Positions 1-5,760 of a stretch of 8,286 bases of DNA are shown piece after piece. Each line of letters starts with the position of its first letter. Positions within the stretch are counted from its first letter, which is position 1. A program made the position numbers and the translations under genes. The notes under the pieces are model-generated. The model was given only the letters and a program-made list of their open reading frames with translations, had not been told where the DNA came from and did not search any database. The stretch lies in the NCBI GenBank assembly GCA_024281135.1, contig JAMXLG010000033.1, positions 1 through 8,286 on the forward strand, read 5' to 3'. Origin of the DNA: Vulcanimicrobiia bacterium. Lineage in GTDB: Bacteria; Eremiobacterota; Eremiobacteria; Baltobacterales; Baltobacteraceae.

Positions 1-189
1 GTAACCGCTTTGTACGACGCGATTCAAATCGTGACACTTCGTACAGGACGACATGACGAGATCTCTGCCGTTTCCCGGAGGCAGTGTTACGGAGCTCTGC
101 GCTGCGGCAAACGGTGAATGCAGCAAGGGCACGAGCGCGCACGCTGCCGCTCCTGCGGACAACAGCCAAAGCGCTCGAGAGGTGCCCAT
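1..189 (-). CDS. c-type cytochrome, N-terminal part (runs off the left edge)
   Basis: The minus strand reads in frame from an ATG at 189-187 to the window edge, giving 63 residues without a stop. Residues 1-30 look like a Sec signal peptide: an N-terminal Arg, a hydrophobic Leu/Ala-rich core, and a likely cleavage after the Ala run near residue 30. After a short LPPGNGRDLV segment comes CTKCH at residues 49-53, the CxxCH motif that covalently binds haem c. This predicts a periplasmic electron-carrier cytochrome c or haem domain. The axial Met and the rest of the fold lie outside the window, so size, redox partner and subfamily cannot be given. There is no Shine-Dalgarno sequence; a perfect TATAAT ends 6 nt before the ATG, so the transcript is probably leaderless. 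It is divergent from the membrane protein at 238. The cytochrome call is firm, the exact role open. Confidence 0.87.
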   Translation of the reverse strand, partial: MGTSRALWLLSAGAAACALVPLLHSPFAAAQSSVTLPPGNGRDLVMSSCTKCHDLNRVVQSGY

Positions 190-195
190 AGGGAA

Positions 196-201
196 ATTAT
201 A
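196..201 (-). promoter_or_regulatory. -10 box of leaderless promoter for the cytochrome gene
   Basis: On the minus strand TATAAT lies exactly 6 nt before the ATG at 189, which puts the expected transcription start at or next to the A of the start codon. No good -35 hexamer is found 16-18 bp upstream, and no ribosome binding site is present. The 15-nt module from TATAAT through ATG is almost identical to the one serving the divergent gene at 238. This is inference from spacing; no transcript data are available. Confidence 0.65.
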
Positions 202-225
202 TCTCGATGACAAGCAAGCGCGCAG

Positions 226-231
226 TATAAT
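226..231 (+). promoter_or_regulatory. -10 box of leaderless promoter for the membrane protein gene
   Basis: A perfect TATAAT ends 6 nt before the ATG at 238, so transcription is expected to begin at the start codon itself. The sequence just before the ATG (TTTCGCT) has no Shine-Dalgarno. An ATGACA at 207-212 resembles a -35 box, but only 13 bp separate it from the -10 box, which is too short. The -35 is therefore weak or absent, or an activator replaces it. Confidence 0.65.
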
Positions 232-237
232 TTCGCT

Positions 238-858
238 ATGCCGCTTCCGCTCATTTCGCTGACCGTTTTTGCGATCGCATTCGGGATTGAAGAGGCGATC
301 ATCGTGGTCTACTTGCGGCATCTGCCAAGCTCGTCCATGGCCAACGCCTACGCGCTGGAGATGATTCGCGAACTCATGACGCTCGTTATCATCGGCGCGT
401 TCGCGTCGCTCGTTACATCATCATGGGAACTTCGCGCGCGAGCATTTTGTTTTGCATTCGGCGCATGGGATATCGTGTATTACATTGCGCTTTGGAAGCT
501 CACGGGATTTCCGTCGCTCATGGACGATGACGTGCTATTCCTGATCCCGGTGCCATGGATTGCGCCGGTTTGGGCACCGGTCGCGTTCGCGTTTGTGCTG
601 ATGCTGATCGGCCTGTCCGGCGTCGCGTCGCAACGGAGCGTGCTGCTCGCTTTGGGTTTTACGCTTGCGTTGCTGTCGTTTATGTATCGGTCGGCGCTCC
701 ACGTCGAGACCTATCCGCTGTGGCTGTTCGCCCTCGCACTCGCCCTGGCGCTCGCGGCGCTTCCGATAGAGGGTAACGTAAAGGGTCTCCGCGCGGGCGA
801 GGATAGCGGTCGGGCGTCCAGAAAGGGTCCGCCGCCGGGGCCTGTAGCTCAGCGGTAG
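238..858 (+). CDS. uncharacterised six-helix integral membrane protein
   Basis: The 206-residue product has about six hydrophobic segments: residues 4-25, 43-62, 66-88, 102-128, 132-152 and 158-176. Between helices are patterned motifs: an acidic EMIRELMT at the start of helix 2, WDIVYY in helix 3 and LIPVPWIAPVWAPV entering helix 4. From memory these resemble a group of unnamed bacterial membrane proteins, but I know no assigned function, so none is given. The ATG at 238 is preferred because TATAAT sits 6 nt before it and no ribosome binding site is present, indicating leaderless expression. The hydrophilic tail after residue 180 is Gly/Arg/Pro-rich. The last 21 nt lie inside the tRNA gene starting at 838, whose D-loop provides the TAG stop. 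The tail may therefore be poorly conserved or a read-through extension after loss of an earlier stop. Confidence 0.75.
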   Translation: MPLPLISLTVFAIAFGIEEAIIVVYLRHLPSSSMANAYALEMIRELMTLVIIGAFASLVTSSWELRARAFCFAFGAWDIVYYIALWKLTGFPSLMDDDVLFLIPVPWIAPVWAPVAFAFVLMLIGLSGVASQRSVLLALGFTLALLSFMYRSALHVETYPLWLFALALALALAALPIEGNVKGLRAGEDSGRASRKGPPPGPVAQR

Positions 859-909
859 AGCGGCCGGCTCATAACTGGTTGCGCGTAGGTTCGAATCCTA
901 CCAGGCCCA
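838..909 (+). tRNA. tRNA with CAT anticodon (elongator Met or Ile2)
   Basis: It folds as a full cloverleaf. The 7-bp acceptor stem pairs GGGCCTG (838-844) with CAGGCCC (902-908). The D stem is GCTC/GAGC. The anticodon stem GCCGG (863-867)/CTGGT (875-879) has two G-T wobbles around loop CTCATAA, with anticodon CAT at 870-872. The T arm is GTAGG-TTCGAAT-CCTAC (885-901), the discriminator is A909, and CCA is not encoded. G1-C72 pairing argues against initiator tRNA, which normally has a mismatch there. Elongator Met and lysidine-modified Ile2 both carry CAT and cannot be separated safely by eye. Its 5' end overlaps the last 21 nt of the membrane protein ORF. Confidence 0.93.
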
Positions 910-916
910 AATGACA

Positions 917-946
917 TTGACACCCGGGTAGGAGACCCGGTAAGCT
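917..946 (+). promoter_or_regulatory. possible promoter of tRNA-Glu
   Basis: A perfect TTGACA at 917-922 is followed after 18 bp by TAAGCT (941-946), a weak TAnnnT -10 box. This predicts a start near 953, about 14 nt before the mature tRNA-Glu end at 967. The spacer contains an inverted repeat, CCGGGT-AGGAG-ACCCGG (924-940). The -35 is convincing and the -10 poor. Co-transcription with the upstream tRNA is the alternative. Confidence 0.4.
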
Positions 947-966
947 TCTCCCTTGCCACCCGACGT

Positions 967-1041
967 GGCGCCATCGTCTATCGGTTAGGACATCGCCCTT
1001 TCAAGGCGGAAAGACGGGTTCGATTCCCGTTGGCGCTACCA
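967..1041 (+). tRNA. tRNA-Glu (TTC), with encoded CCA
   Basis: The cloverleaf has acceptor arms GGCGCCA (967-973) and TGGCGCT (1031-1037), with the G1-U72 wobble I recall from some bacterial tRNA-Glu genes. The anticodon stem TCGCC/GGCGG closes loop CTTTCAA with anticodon TTC at 1000-1002. The T arm is ACGGG-TTCGATT-CCCGT (1014-1030), the discriminator is A1038 and CCA is encoded at 1039-1041. The 58-nt gap to the CAT tRNA holds a probable separate promoter. The last 28 nt of this gene plus two more bases (1014-1043) recur exactly at 2567-2596, beyond the monooxygenase, so this tRNA appears to have served as an integration target. Confidence 0.97.
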
Positions 1042-1043
1042 AC
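1014..1043 (+). repeat. 30-bp direct repeat, left copy (attL-like, inside tRNA-Glu)
   Basis: The segment covers the T arm, the 3' acceptor strand, discriminator and CCA of tRNA-Glu plus two more bases. All 30 positions match 2567-2596 in the same orientation, and the match stops abruptly at both ends. Integrases of the tyrosine family commonly use tRNA 3' ends as attachment sites and leave such repeats. The att role is inferred. Confidence 0.85.
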
Positions 1044-1045
1044 CC

Positions 1046-1069
1046 AGGCCCGTTTTCGCGGGCCTTTTT
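1046..1069 (+). terminator. Rho-independent terminator after tRNA-Glu
   Basis: AGGCCCG (1046-1052) pairs perfectly with CGGGCCT (1059-1065) around the 6-nt loop TTTTCG, followed by a run of Ts to 1069. It starts 4 nt after the encoded CCA and should end the tRNA transcript. It lies on the monooxygenase side of the attL-like repeat, so it may have arrived with the inserted segment and replaced the original terminator. Confidence 0.85.
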
Positions 1070-1239
1070 CGTTGGCTCGCCCCGACTTCTACCATGTCGC
1101 CGCCTTGGTGATGGCTCTCGCGAGTCTTTGCATCGCGGTCACTTTTCAGCGAAAACAGGGATCGTGAAACTCGCGTTCGTGGACGCTTTTTCGACGGCCG
1201 TCCGATACCATTCGTCCGAAGCCGAGCTATGGAGGACGT

Positions 1240-2439
1240 ATGGATCATTCAGGTTACGAAACCACGTGCTGCATCGTCGGGGGTGGGCCGGCCGGGCTGA
1301 TCCTAGCGTTGCTGCTCGCCCGCAAGGGCATCCATACGACGCTACTCGAGATGCATGTCGACTTCGATCGCGATTTCCGCGGCGACTTCATTCACCCGTC
1401 GACGATGGAGCTCTTGGATCAGATCGGGCTTGCGGACGCCGTGCTTGCGATGCCGCATAGGAAGATCAAGAAGCTTCAGTTTATCATTGAAGACCGGACC
1501 ACAACGCTTGCATCCTTTGATCGTTTGACGACCAAATTCCCATTCGTCGTTGTCATGCCGCAGGTGAACTTTCTCAACTTCCTTGCGAACGAAGCACGTA
1601 AGTATCCAAACCTCGATATCCTAATGGGCGCCTGCGTCCAGGAACTCCTTAACGAGGGAGGCATCATCAAGGGCGTTCGCTTTCGATGCGACGACGGCGT
1701 GCGCGACGTTCGTGCAGCGCTGACGATTGGCGCGGACGGAAGATTTTCGAAAGTTCGACAACTCGCTGGATTCGTTCCGACGAAGCTAGCCAACACTATG
1801 GATATTCTTTGGTTTCGGGTTCCACGCAAAGCAGAAGACGGTGCCGACATTCGGGTCCGTTTTCGCAACCGACACGGGCTTGTGACGCTCGACCGCGGCG
1901 ATCAATGGCAGGTCGGATTCGTTTTTCCAAAAGGGCAGTACCGGGAATTGCGCGCCGCCGGCATTGAAGCGCTTCGCGATGCTTTTGCGCGCAGCGCTCC
2001 GGACATCGCCGATCGGGCGGAAACGTTGCACGATTGGCGCCAGGTATCCGTTTTGTCAGTCGAGTCGAGTCGCTGTCCTCGATGGCACCGGCCTATGCTG
2101 CTGTTGATAGGAGACGCCGCTCACGTCATGTCACCGATCGCCGGCGTCGGAATCAACTACGCCGTCCAGGATGCAATAGAAGCCGCAAACGTGCTGACAC
2201 AACCCTTGCTCGATGGTGCGTTAACGGAACGAGATCTCGCTGAGGTACAGTCCCGGCGCGAATTGCCGACGAGAATCATTCAAACGTTTCAACGGATGAT
2301 CCAAAGCCAAGTCCTCGATCCGGTCTTCGAAGGCCGAAAGAGCCGTCCACCGATCTTCCTCAGACTCCCGTTCCTGCGTGACGTGCCGCGAAGACTCATC
2401 GCTTTTGGCCCCAAACACGTCCGGCTGCAATGTCCATAG
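1240..2439 (+). CDS. FAD-dependent monooxygenase (UbiH/PHBH-like flavoprotein hydroxylase)
   Basis: The 399-residue product has the family's usual length and all three FAD signatures. The Rossmann GGGPAG (residues 14-19) is followed by a strand ending in Glu37, which should bind the FAD ribose. GADGRFSKVR at 164-173 carries the DG motif, and IGDAAHVMSP at 290-299 carries the GD motif that contacts the FAD phosphate/ribose, followed by the conserved AGVGIN. Such enzymes use NAD(P)H and O2 to hydroxylate aromatic or polyketide-like substrates in the cytoplasm; the substrate cannot be read from the sequence. The ATG at 1240 is preceded by GGAGG at 1231-1235 (4-nt spacer), and the FAD motif sits close to the N-terminus as expected. 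The gene is the only convincing one between two copies of the tRNA-Glu 3' end, and several of its lines are 45-53% GC. It could be acquired cargo. The ORF looks intact. Confidence 0.9.
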   Translation: MDHSGYETTCCIVGGGPAGLILALLLARKGIHTTLLEMHVDFDRDFRGDFIHPSTMELLDQIGLADAVLAMPHRKIKKLQFIIEDRTTTLASFDRLTTKFPFVVVMPQVNFLNFLANEARKYPNLDILMGACVQELLNEGGIIKGVRFRCDDGVRDVRAALTIGADGRFSKVRQLAGFVPTKLANTMDILWFRVPRKAEDGADIRVRFRNRHGLVTLDRGDQWQVGFVFPKGQYRELRAAGIEALRDAFARSAPDIADRAETLHDWRQVSVLSVESSRCPRWHRPMLLLIGDAAHVMSPIAGVGINYAVQDAIEAANVLTQPLLDGALTERDLAEVQSRRELPTRIIQTFQRMIQSQVLDPVFEGRKSRPPIFLRLPFLRDVPRRLIAFGPKHVRLQCP

Positions 2440-2566
2440 CCTTTCAAGTCTCGAAGCTGCGCTAAATCTGTCGGAGATGCTTGATTCGAGGGGATGACGT
2501 GTCGCGGCGAGATTGTGGATTTAGGGCGATTTTTCGGAGAGGTCGCAACCGTCTGCAACCCGGGCA

Positions 2567-2596
2567 ACGGGTTCGATTCCCGTTGGCGCTACCAAC
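2567..2596 (+). repeat. 30-bp direct repeat, right copy (attR-like tRNA-Glu 3' fragment)
   Basis: This is an exact copy of 1014-1043: the T arm, 3' acceptor strand, discriminator and CCA of tRNA-Glu. Nothing upstream restores a D arm, anticodon arm or 5' acceptor strand, so it is a fragment, not a second tRNA. A hairpin follows 3 nt later, as at the intact tRNA. It marks the far end of a 1,553-bp repeat-to-repeat unit. A decayed tandem tRNA duplication is the alternative. Confidence 0.85.
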
Positions 2597-2599
2597 TTG

Positions 2600-2620
2600 A
2601 GCCCGCTACGGCGGGCTTTA
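2600..2620 (+). terminator. hairpin terminator after the tRNA-Glu fragment
   Basis: AGCCCGC (2600-2606) pairs with GCGGGCT (2611-2617) around loop TACG, followed by a short TTA. The stem is strong but the T-tract is only three bases, so termination may be modest. It lies 6 nt after the CCA of the tRNA fragment and may be the original terminator of tRNA-Glu before insertion. It could also end the monooxygenase transcript. Confidence 0.6.
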
Positions 2621-2626
2621 TGCGAG

Positions 2627-2642
2627 CCGCGCGAGCGCGCGG
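2627..2642 (-). terminator. GC-rich hairpin downstream of the LuxR-type regulator
   Basis: On the minus strand CCGCGC-GCTC-GCGCGG forms a 6-bp GC-only stem beginning 27 nt after the regulator's TAG stop. There is no T-tract, so it is at best a weak or Rho-assisted terminator or an mRNA 3' stabiliser. It faces the plus-strand terminator at 2600-2620 across a convergent gene junction. Confidence 0.3.
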
Positions 2643-2669
2643 AAGCCACGATCGCGTCGTAGCGATCCG

Positions 2670-5477
2670 CTAATGTAGAGGCTCGCGTGCGAGAAGCGCG
2701 GCGACTTCGGCGCGCGAGCCGACACCTAGCTTCGAAAAGATCGATGCGAGATGCGTGTCAACGGTGCGTTCGCTAATCGTAAGCATAGTTGCAACGGCGC
2801 GAGTAGACTTGCCCGACGCAACGAGCGCCGCGACTTCGCGCTCGCGTTCGGTGAGTTCGTTCTTTGTCCGGCCGCGGCGATTCGGTGCGGCAAGAACGTT
2901 CTCCAGCCGCTCGATCGACATTCGATCGCCCATCTTGCGATAGAGCTCCAGCGCTTCGAGTGGCCGCCTTGAGAGCTCAAGCGCTAGCGCTTGCCAATGG
3001 GGCATGTGAAGTTCCGCGAACGCGAGTTCCGCGCGCTCGCCACATTCTCGCGCCCCAGCTGCATCGGTCGCGAGCAGAGCGTCGTAGAGCGCCAGATATG
3101 CCTTACCGGCGCGATTCTCCGAATGCGCTGCCCAACGCACCAGCAATGCGCGTACTCCGGGCTGATCTTCTGGCGACCCATACTGCGCTAATGCTAGACT
3201 CCACCACGGGCGCTGGGCGACGCTCGGAATCGTGCAGACGACGCGATGGAGCAGGTCGATCGCGGCCTGCTTTTGCCCGCGTTGCACGTACAGCTCCGCG
3301 AAAGCCGCACCGATCGGCGCGATCCGCTGGGCCTGATCGCTGCGGAACGCGAGCTCAACGTTCTCCTCGCGCGCAAACCGATCGACGAGCGCCTCGTCTC
3401 CAAGCCGCAACCCGAGGGGAATCGCGATCCCTGCGAGCTGCAAACGCAAATACGCTTGCACTTCCTCGACTACCGACAATGCTTGGTCGATCAGCGTCCG
3501 CGCCGACTGCAGATCACCGGTGAGGTAGCGCACCGCCGCGTATCCCGCGAGCGCGTACGCTTCATGCCCCGGAACGAAGCGCGCCCGAGCCAATTCAACG
3601 GTACTCTCGAAACACTCGATCGCCGCCTCCCAATCACCAAACGTCGTAGCAACATATCCTAAATTGGAACGCGCCTGGACCTCAGCTAACGGATCGGCAA
3701 CGTTATGCGCGAGCGCTATCGCGCGCTCGTAGTGCGCCTTCGCGCCGATCCAATCGCCTCGAAGCAATGCCGCAAGGCCGGCGGTGTCCTCGAAGCTGAC
3801 GACGTGCCGAAGTTCGCGCGCACCCAACGACCGATCGGCCTGATCGAGATATTTTTCTGCCTGCTCCAGGTCGCCGCGTAAGGCATGATGATTTGCGATA
3901 CCTACGAAGGCCGCAAAATAGTACGCATGCTCGGGGTGCTCGCGCACCATCTCCAGCGTCTGCTCGCGCAGTGTCAGGGACTCTTGCGTGTGACCCGTCA
4001 AGAAGTATTGCCGCGCGATGTGAAGCGACAGTTCTACGACCTTGTCCCACGGACCATGCTCGTGATAGTACGCGAGCGCACATTTGAACGCGCGACGCGA
4101 TTGTTCGGGGAGACCCGGGATTCGAAGAACCTCGCCAAGTTTCTCGTACAACTGCGCCTGACGCAGCGGATCCGAGACAAACTCGAGCGCTCGTTCGAAG
4201 AACGTCGCTGCCGATTCGTGAGCTAAACGGCGCGCTGCAAGATCGCCCGCGCGCTCGTTCGCGTTTGCCGCCTTCTCCGGGTTGCGAGCAGCCCACCAAT
4301 GATACGCAACCTCAATCAGACGCTCTTCGGCGTCCGCACGTTCTTCAAGCGCGGCCGCGATTCGCGCGTGTAAGGGTCGCGCTTCGGCGGCTAGAAGCTC
4401 CGAGTAGACTGCCTCGCGGATGAGCGCATGCCGAAAGCCGAACCGCAGCGCAGCTTCACGCTGCTCGATGATGAGTTGTGCGTCGCGAGCGCGCCGGAGC
4501 ACCGAAGTGATCTCATTGAGTGGACGGCCCTCGACGCGTGCTAAGAACTCCGCGTCGAAGTGCCGGCCCAGCACCGCCGCATGCATGAGCACCGAACGTT
4601 CGTCCTCGGCAAACTCAGTGAGACGCTCCAGTACGGAGTGGCGGATCGACAAGGGAAGCTCCATGTTTCCGCGTCCGAAGCGCCGAGCTTCCAGTGCGTG
4701 TTTTACCAACTCTTCAATGAAGAGCGGATTCCCCTCGGAGAGTTTGACGATCTCGCGGATCGTCTCAGCGTCGAGCGGCCCGCGATCTTCGAGCGTCGCA
4801 TGTATGAACGCGCGGGTGTCGCTTTCGCTCAGTTGCGTCAGGCTGATTCGCCACACGACGTCTCGGCGCTCGAGCTTTCCGATTACGGGCGTCAGAGGAT
4901 GCCGGCGATGCAGCTCGTCGGAGCGATACGCGATAAGGAACACGAGCCGGAACGTCGCGATCTTTTCGACGGCGTACTGGAGAAAGTCGAGCGTCGCAAC
5001 GTCCGCCCACTGCATGTCGTCGAGTGCGACGACGATCGTCGCGTCGGTCGTGAATCGCTGAAGCGCCTCAACTATCGCGGCAAATTGTCCGCGTCGCGCA
5101 TCTGCAAGAGCGGTCGGCAACGAATCACGCGACTCCACGAGAAGTCCAGGGAAGAGTGGCGCTAGCGCGGTGCGGAGCGTCGGCTCGCGCTGCAAAATCG
5201 CCGGGTCCGCTTCGTCGAGCTGCTGTAAAATAGCGACGATTGGTCCGAGCGGCGACTCGGTATGCTCTAGCGCAGCCGCAAACGTAAAGCGCGCCCCCCG
5301 AGCCGTCAGTTGCGCTCGTACCTCGTCTAGGAAGCGCGTCTTCCCGACGCCCGCCTCTCCGCCGACCAAAACCATGGAGCCGCGTCCACCGGCGGCAACG
5401 CCGTAGCGATCGTGGAGAAGACCGAGCTCTTCTTCACGAGCCATGAAACGACGGCAAAAGACCGGAGCGCCGATCAT
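2670..5477 (-). CDS. LuxR-family transcriptional regulator with AAA ATPase and TPR-like domains
   Basis: From the preferred ATG at 5477 the product has 935 residues; the frame stays open to an ATG at 5660 (996 residues). Positions below use the long form. REEELGLL (75-82) opens an AAA_16-like ATPase, with Walker A GEAGVGKT (101-108) and Walker B TIVVALDDMQWAD (208-220). Alpha-helical TPR-like repeats span about 470-910. A LuxR/GerE helix-turn-helix ends the protein (about 934-992), with ELTEREREV and ERTVDTHLASIFSKLGV. The layout matches large MalT/LAL-type regulators, in which signal and ATP binding to the N-terminal part controls DNA binding by the C-terminus; ligand and targets are unknown. 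The 5477 start leaves about a dozen residues before the AAA domain, and TACAAT lies 9 nt upstream. The next ATG is at 5444. The gene converges on the monooxygenase segment. Confidence 0.9.
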   Translation of the reverse strand: MIGAPVFCRRFMAREEELGLLHDRYGVAAGGRGSMVLVGGEAGVGKTRFLDEVRAQLTARGARFTFAAALEHTESPLGPIVAILQQLDEADPAILQREPTLRTALAPLFPGLLVESRDSLPTALADARRGQFAAIVEALQRFTTDATIVVALDDMQWADVATLDFLQYAVEKIATFRLVFLIAYRSDELHRRHPLTPVIGKLERRDVVWRISLTQLSESDTRAFIHATLEDRGPLDAETIREIVKLSEGNPLFIEELVKHALEARRFGRGNMELPLSIRHSVLERLTEFAEDERSVLMHAAVLGRHFDAEFLARVEGRPLNEITSVLRRARDAQLIIEQREAALRFGFRHALIREAVYSELLAAEARPLHARIAAALEERADAEERLIEVAYHWWAARNPEKAANANERAGDLAARRLAHESAATFFERALEFVSDPLRQAQLYEKLGEVLRIPGLPEQSRRAFKCALAYYHEHGPWDKVVELSLHIARQYFLTGHTQESLTLREQTLEMVREHPEHAYYFAAFVGIANHHALRGDLEQAEKYLDQADRSLGARELRHVVSFEDTAGLAALLRGDWIGAKAHYERAIALAHNVADPLAEVQARSNLGYVATTFGDWEAAIECFESTVELARARFVPGHEAYALAGYAAVRYLTGDLQSARTLIDQALSVVEEVQAYLRLQLAGIAIPLGLRLGDEALVDRFAREENVELAFRSDQAQRIAPIGAAFAELYVQRGQKQAAIDLLHRVVCTIPSVAQRPWWSLALAQYGSPEDQPGVRALLVRWAAHSENRAGKAYLALYDALLATDAAGARECGERAELAFAELHMPHWQALALELSRRPLEALELYRKMGDRMSIERLENVLAAPNRRGRTKNELTEREREVAALVASGKSTRAVATMLTISERTVDTHLASIFSKLGVGSRAEVAALLAREPLH

Positions 5478-5486
5478 CGTGCTCGC

Positions 5487-5492
5487 ATTGTA
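5487..5492 (-). promoter_or_regulatory. possible -10 box for the LuxR-type regulator
   Basis: On the minus strand TACAAT (5 of 6 consensus bases) ends 9 nt before the ATG at 5477, predicting a leader of only about 2 nt. The hexamer 17 bp further upstream is TAGAAT, a poor -35. It resembles the leaderless arrangement of the divergent pair at 187-240 and supports the shorter start. Confidence 0.4.
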
Positions 5493-5622
5493 GGCGTCCG
5501 CGGGGCGCAATTCTAGGGGAAAGGCGCGATCGCTAAGCATCGCACGCCTGAAAGATGCGTGATCCCACGGACGTGCCGGGGACGGTCGCTGCGATACGAT
5601 CTCGTCGGAGGAACAGATCACC

Positions 5623-5760
5623 ATGACATACCGCCCCGAGGCCAAAACGGACCGAACCATCGATGCCCTTGCTCAGTCGGCTGAAAGCCGTCTGGTACGC
5701 AATCCGGCCCGCCACGCTGTAGCGACGCTCTTTGCAGGCTGGGGTCCGCAAATCGGCTAG
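5623..5760 (+). CDS. possible small protein, 45 residues, unknown function
   Basis: ATG at 5623 opens a 45-codon frame ending in TAG at 5758-5760. GGAGG at 5607-5611 precedes it with an 11-nt spacer, slightly long but usable. The product begins MTYRPEAKTDRTIDALAQSA and contains SRLVRNPARH; it is soluble, charged, and has no signal or membrane segment. A hairpin followed by a T-tract lies 81 nt after the stop on the same strand, so a short plus-strand transcription unit is conceivable. It runs divergently from the LuxR-type regulator and overlaps only that gene's least likely N-terminal extension. I do not recognise the family. A chance ORF or a noncoding RNA are real alternatives. Confidence 0.3.
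   Translation: MTYRPEAKTDRTIDALAQSAESRLVRNPARHAVATLFAGWGPQIG

Noticed and set aside
11..45. Nested inverted repeats TGTACGA...TCGTACA and CGATT-CA-AATCG
   Set aside because: They lie inside the cytochrome coding sequence around the haem-binding codons. There is no T-tract or promoter context, so they are probably incidental.
207..212. ATGACA as a -35 box for the membrane protein promoter
   Set aside because: Only 13 bp separate it from TATAAT, too short for a standard sigma-70 type promoter.
53..262. Plus-strand ORF of 69 codons at the left edge
   Set aside because: It is antisense to the cytochrome gene with its clear signal peptide and CxxCH, and it crosses the divergent promoter region and the start of the membrane protein.
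2444..2485. Inverted repeat built on CTCGAA and TTCGAG after the monooxygenase
   Set aside because: The arms are short, the loop is long and there is no T-tract, so it does not support a terminator.
2523..2591. Possible degenerate second tRNA (Cys-like, CTGCAAC loop) upstream of the tRNA-Glu fragment
   Set aside because: Only 5 of 7 acceptor pairs could form, the anticodon stem has at least two mismatches, no D arm is recognisable and the length is about 69 nt. A 3' tRNA fragment explains the match better.
2864..3523. Plus-strand ORF of 219 codons inside the regulator gene
   Set aside because: It is antisense to the helical repeat region, is Arg/Ala-rich without motifs, and is the usual long shadow frame of a GC-rich gene.
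4420..5061. Plus-strand ORF of 213 codons opposite the AAA domain
   Set aside because: The Ser/Arg-rich product has no domain and lies wholly within the well-supported ATPase coding region on the other strand.
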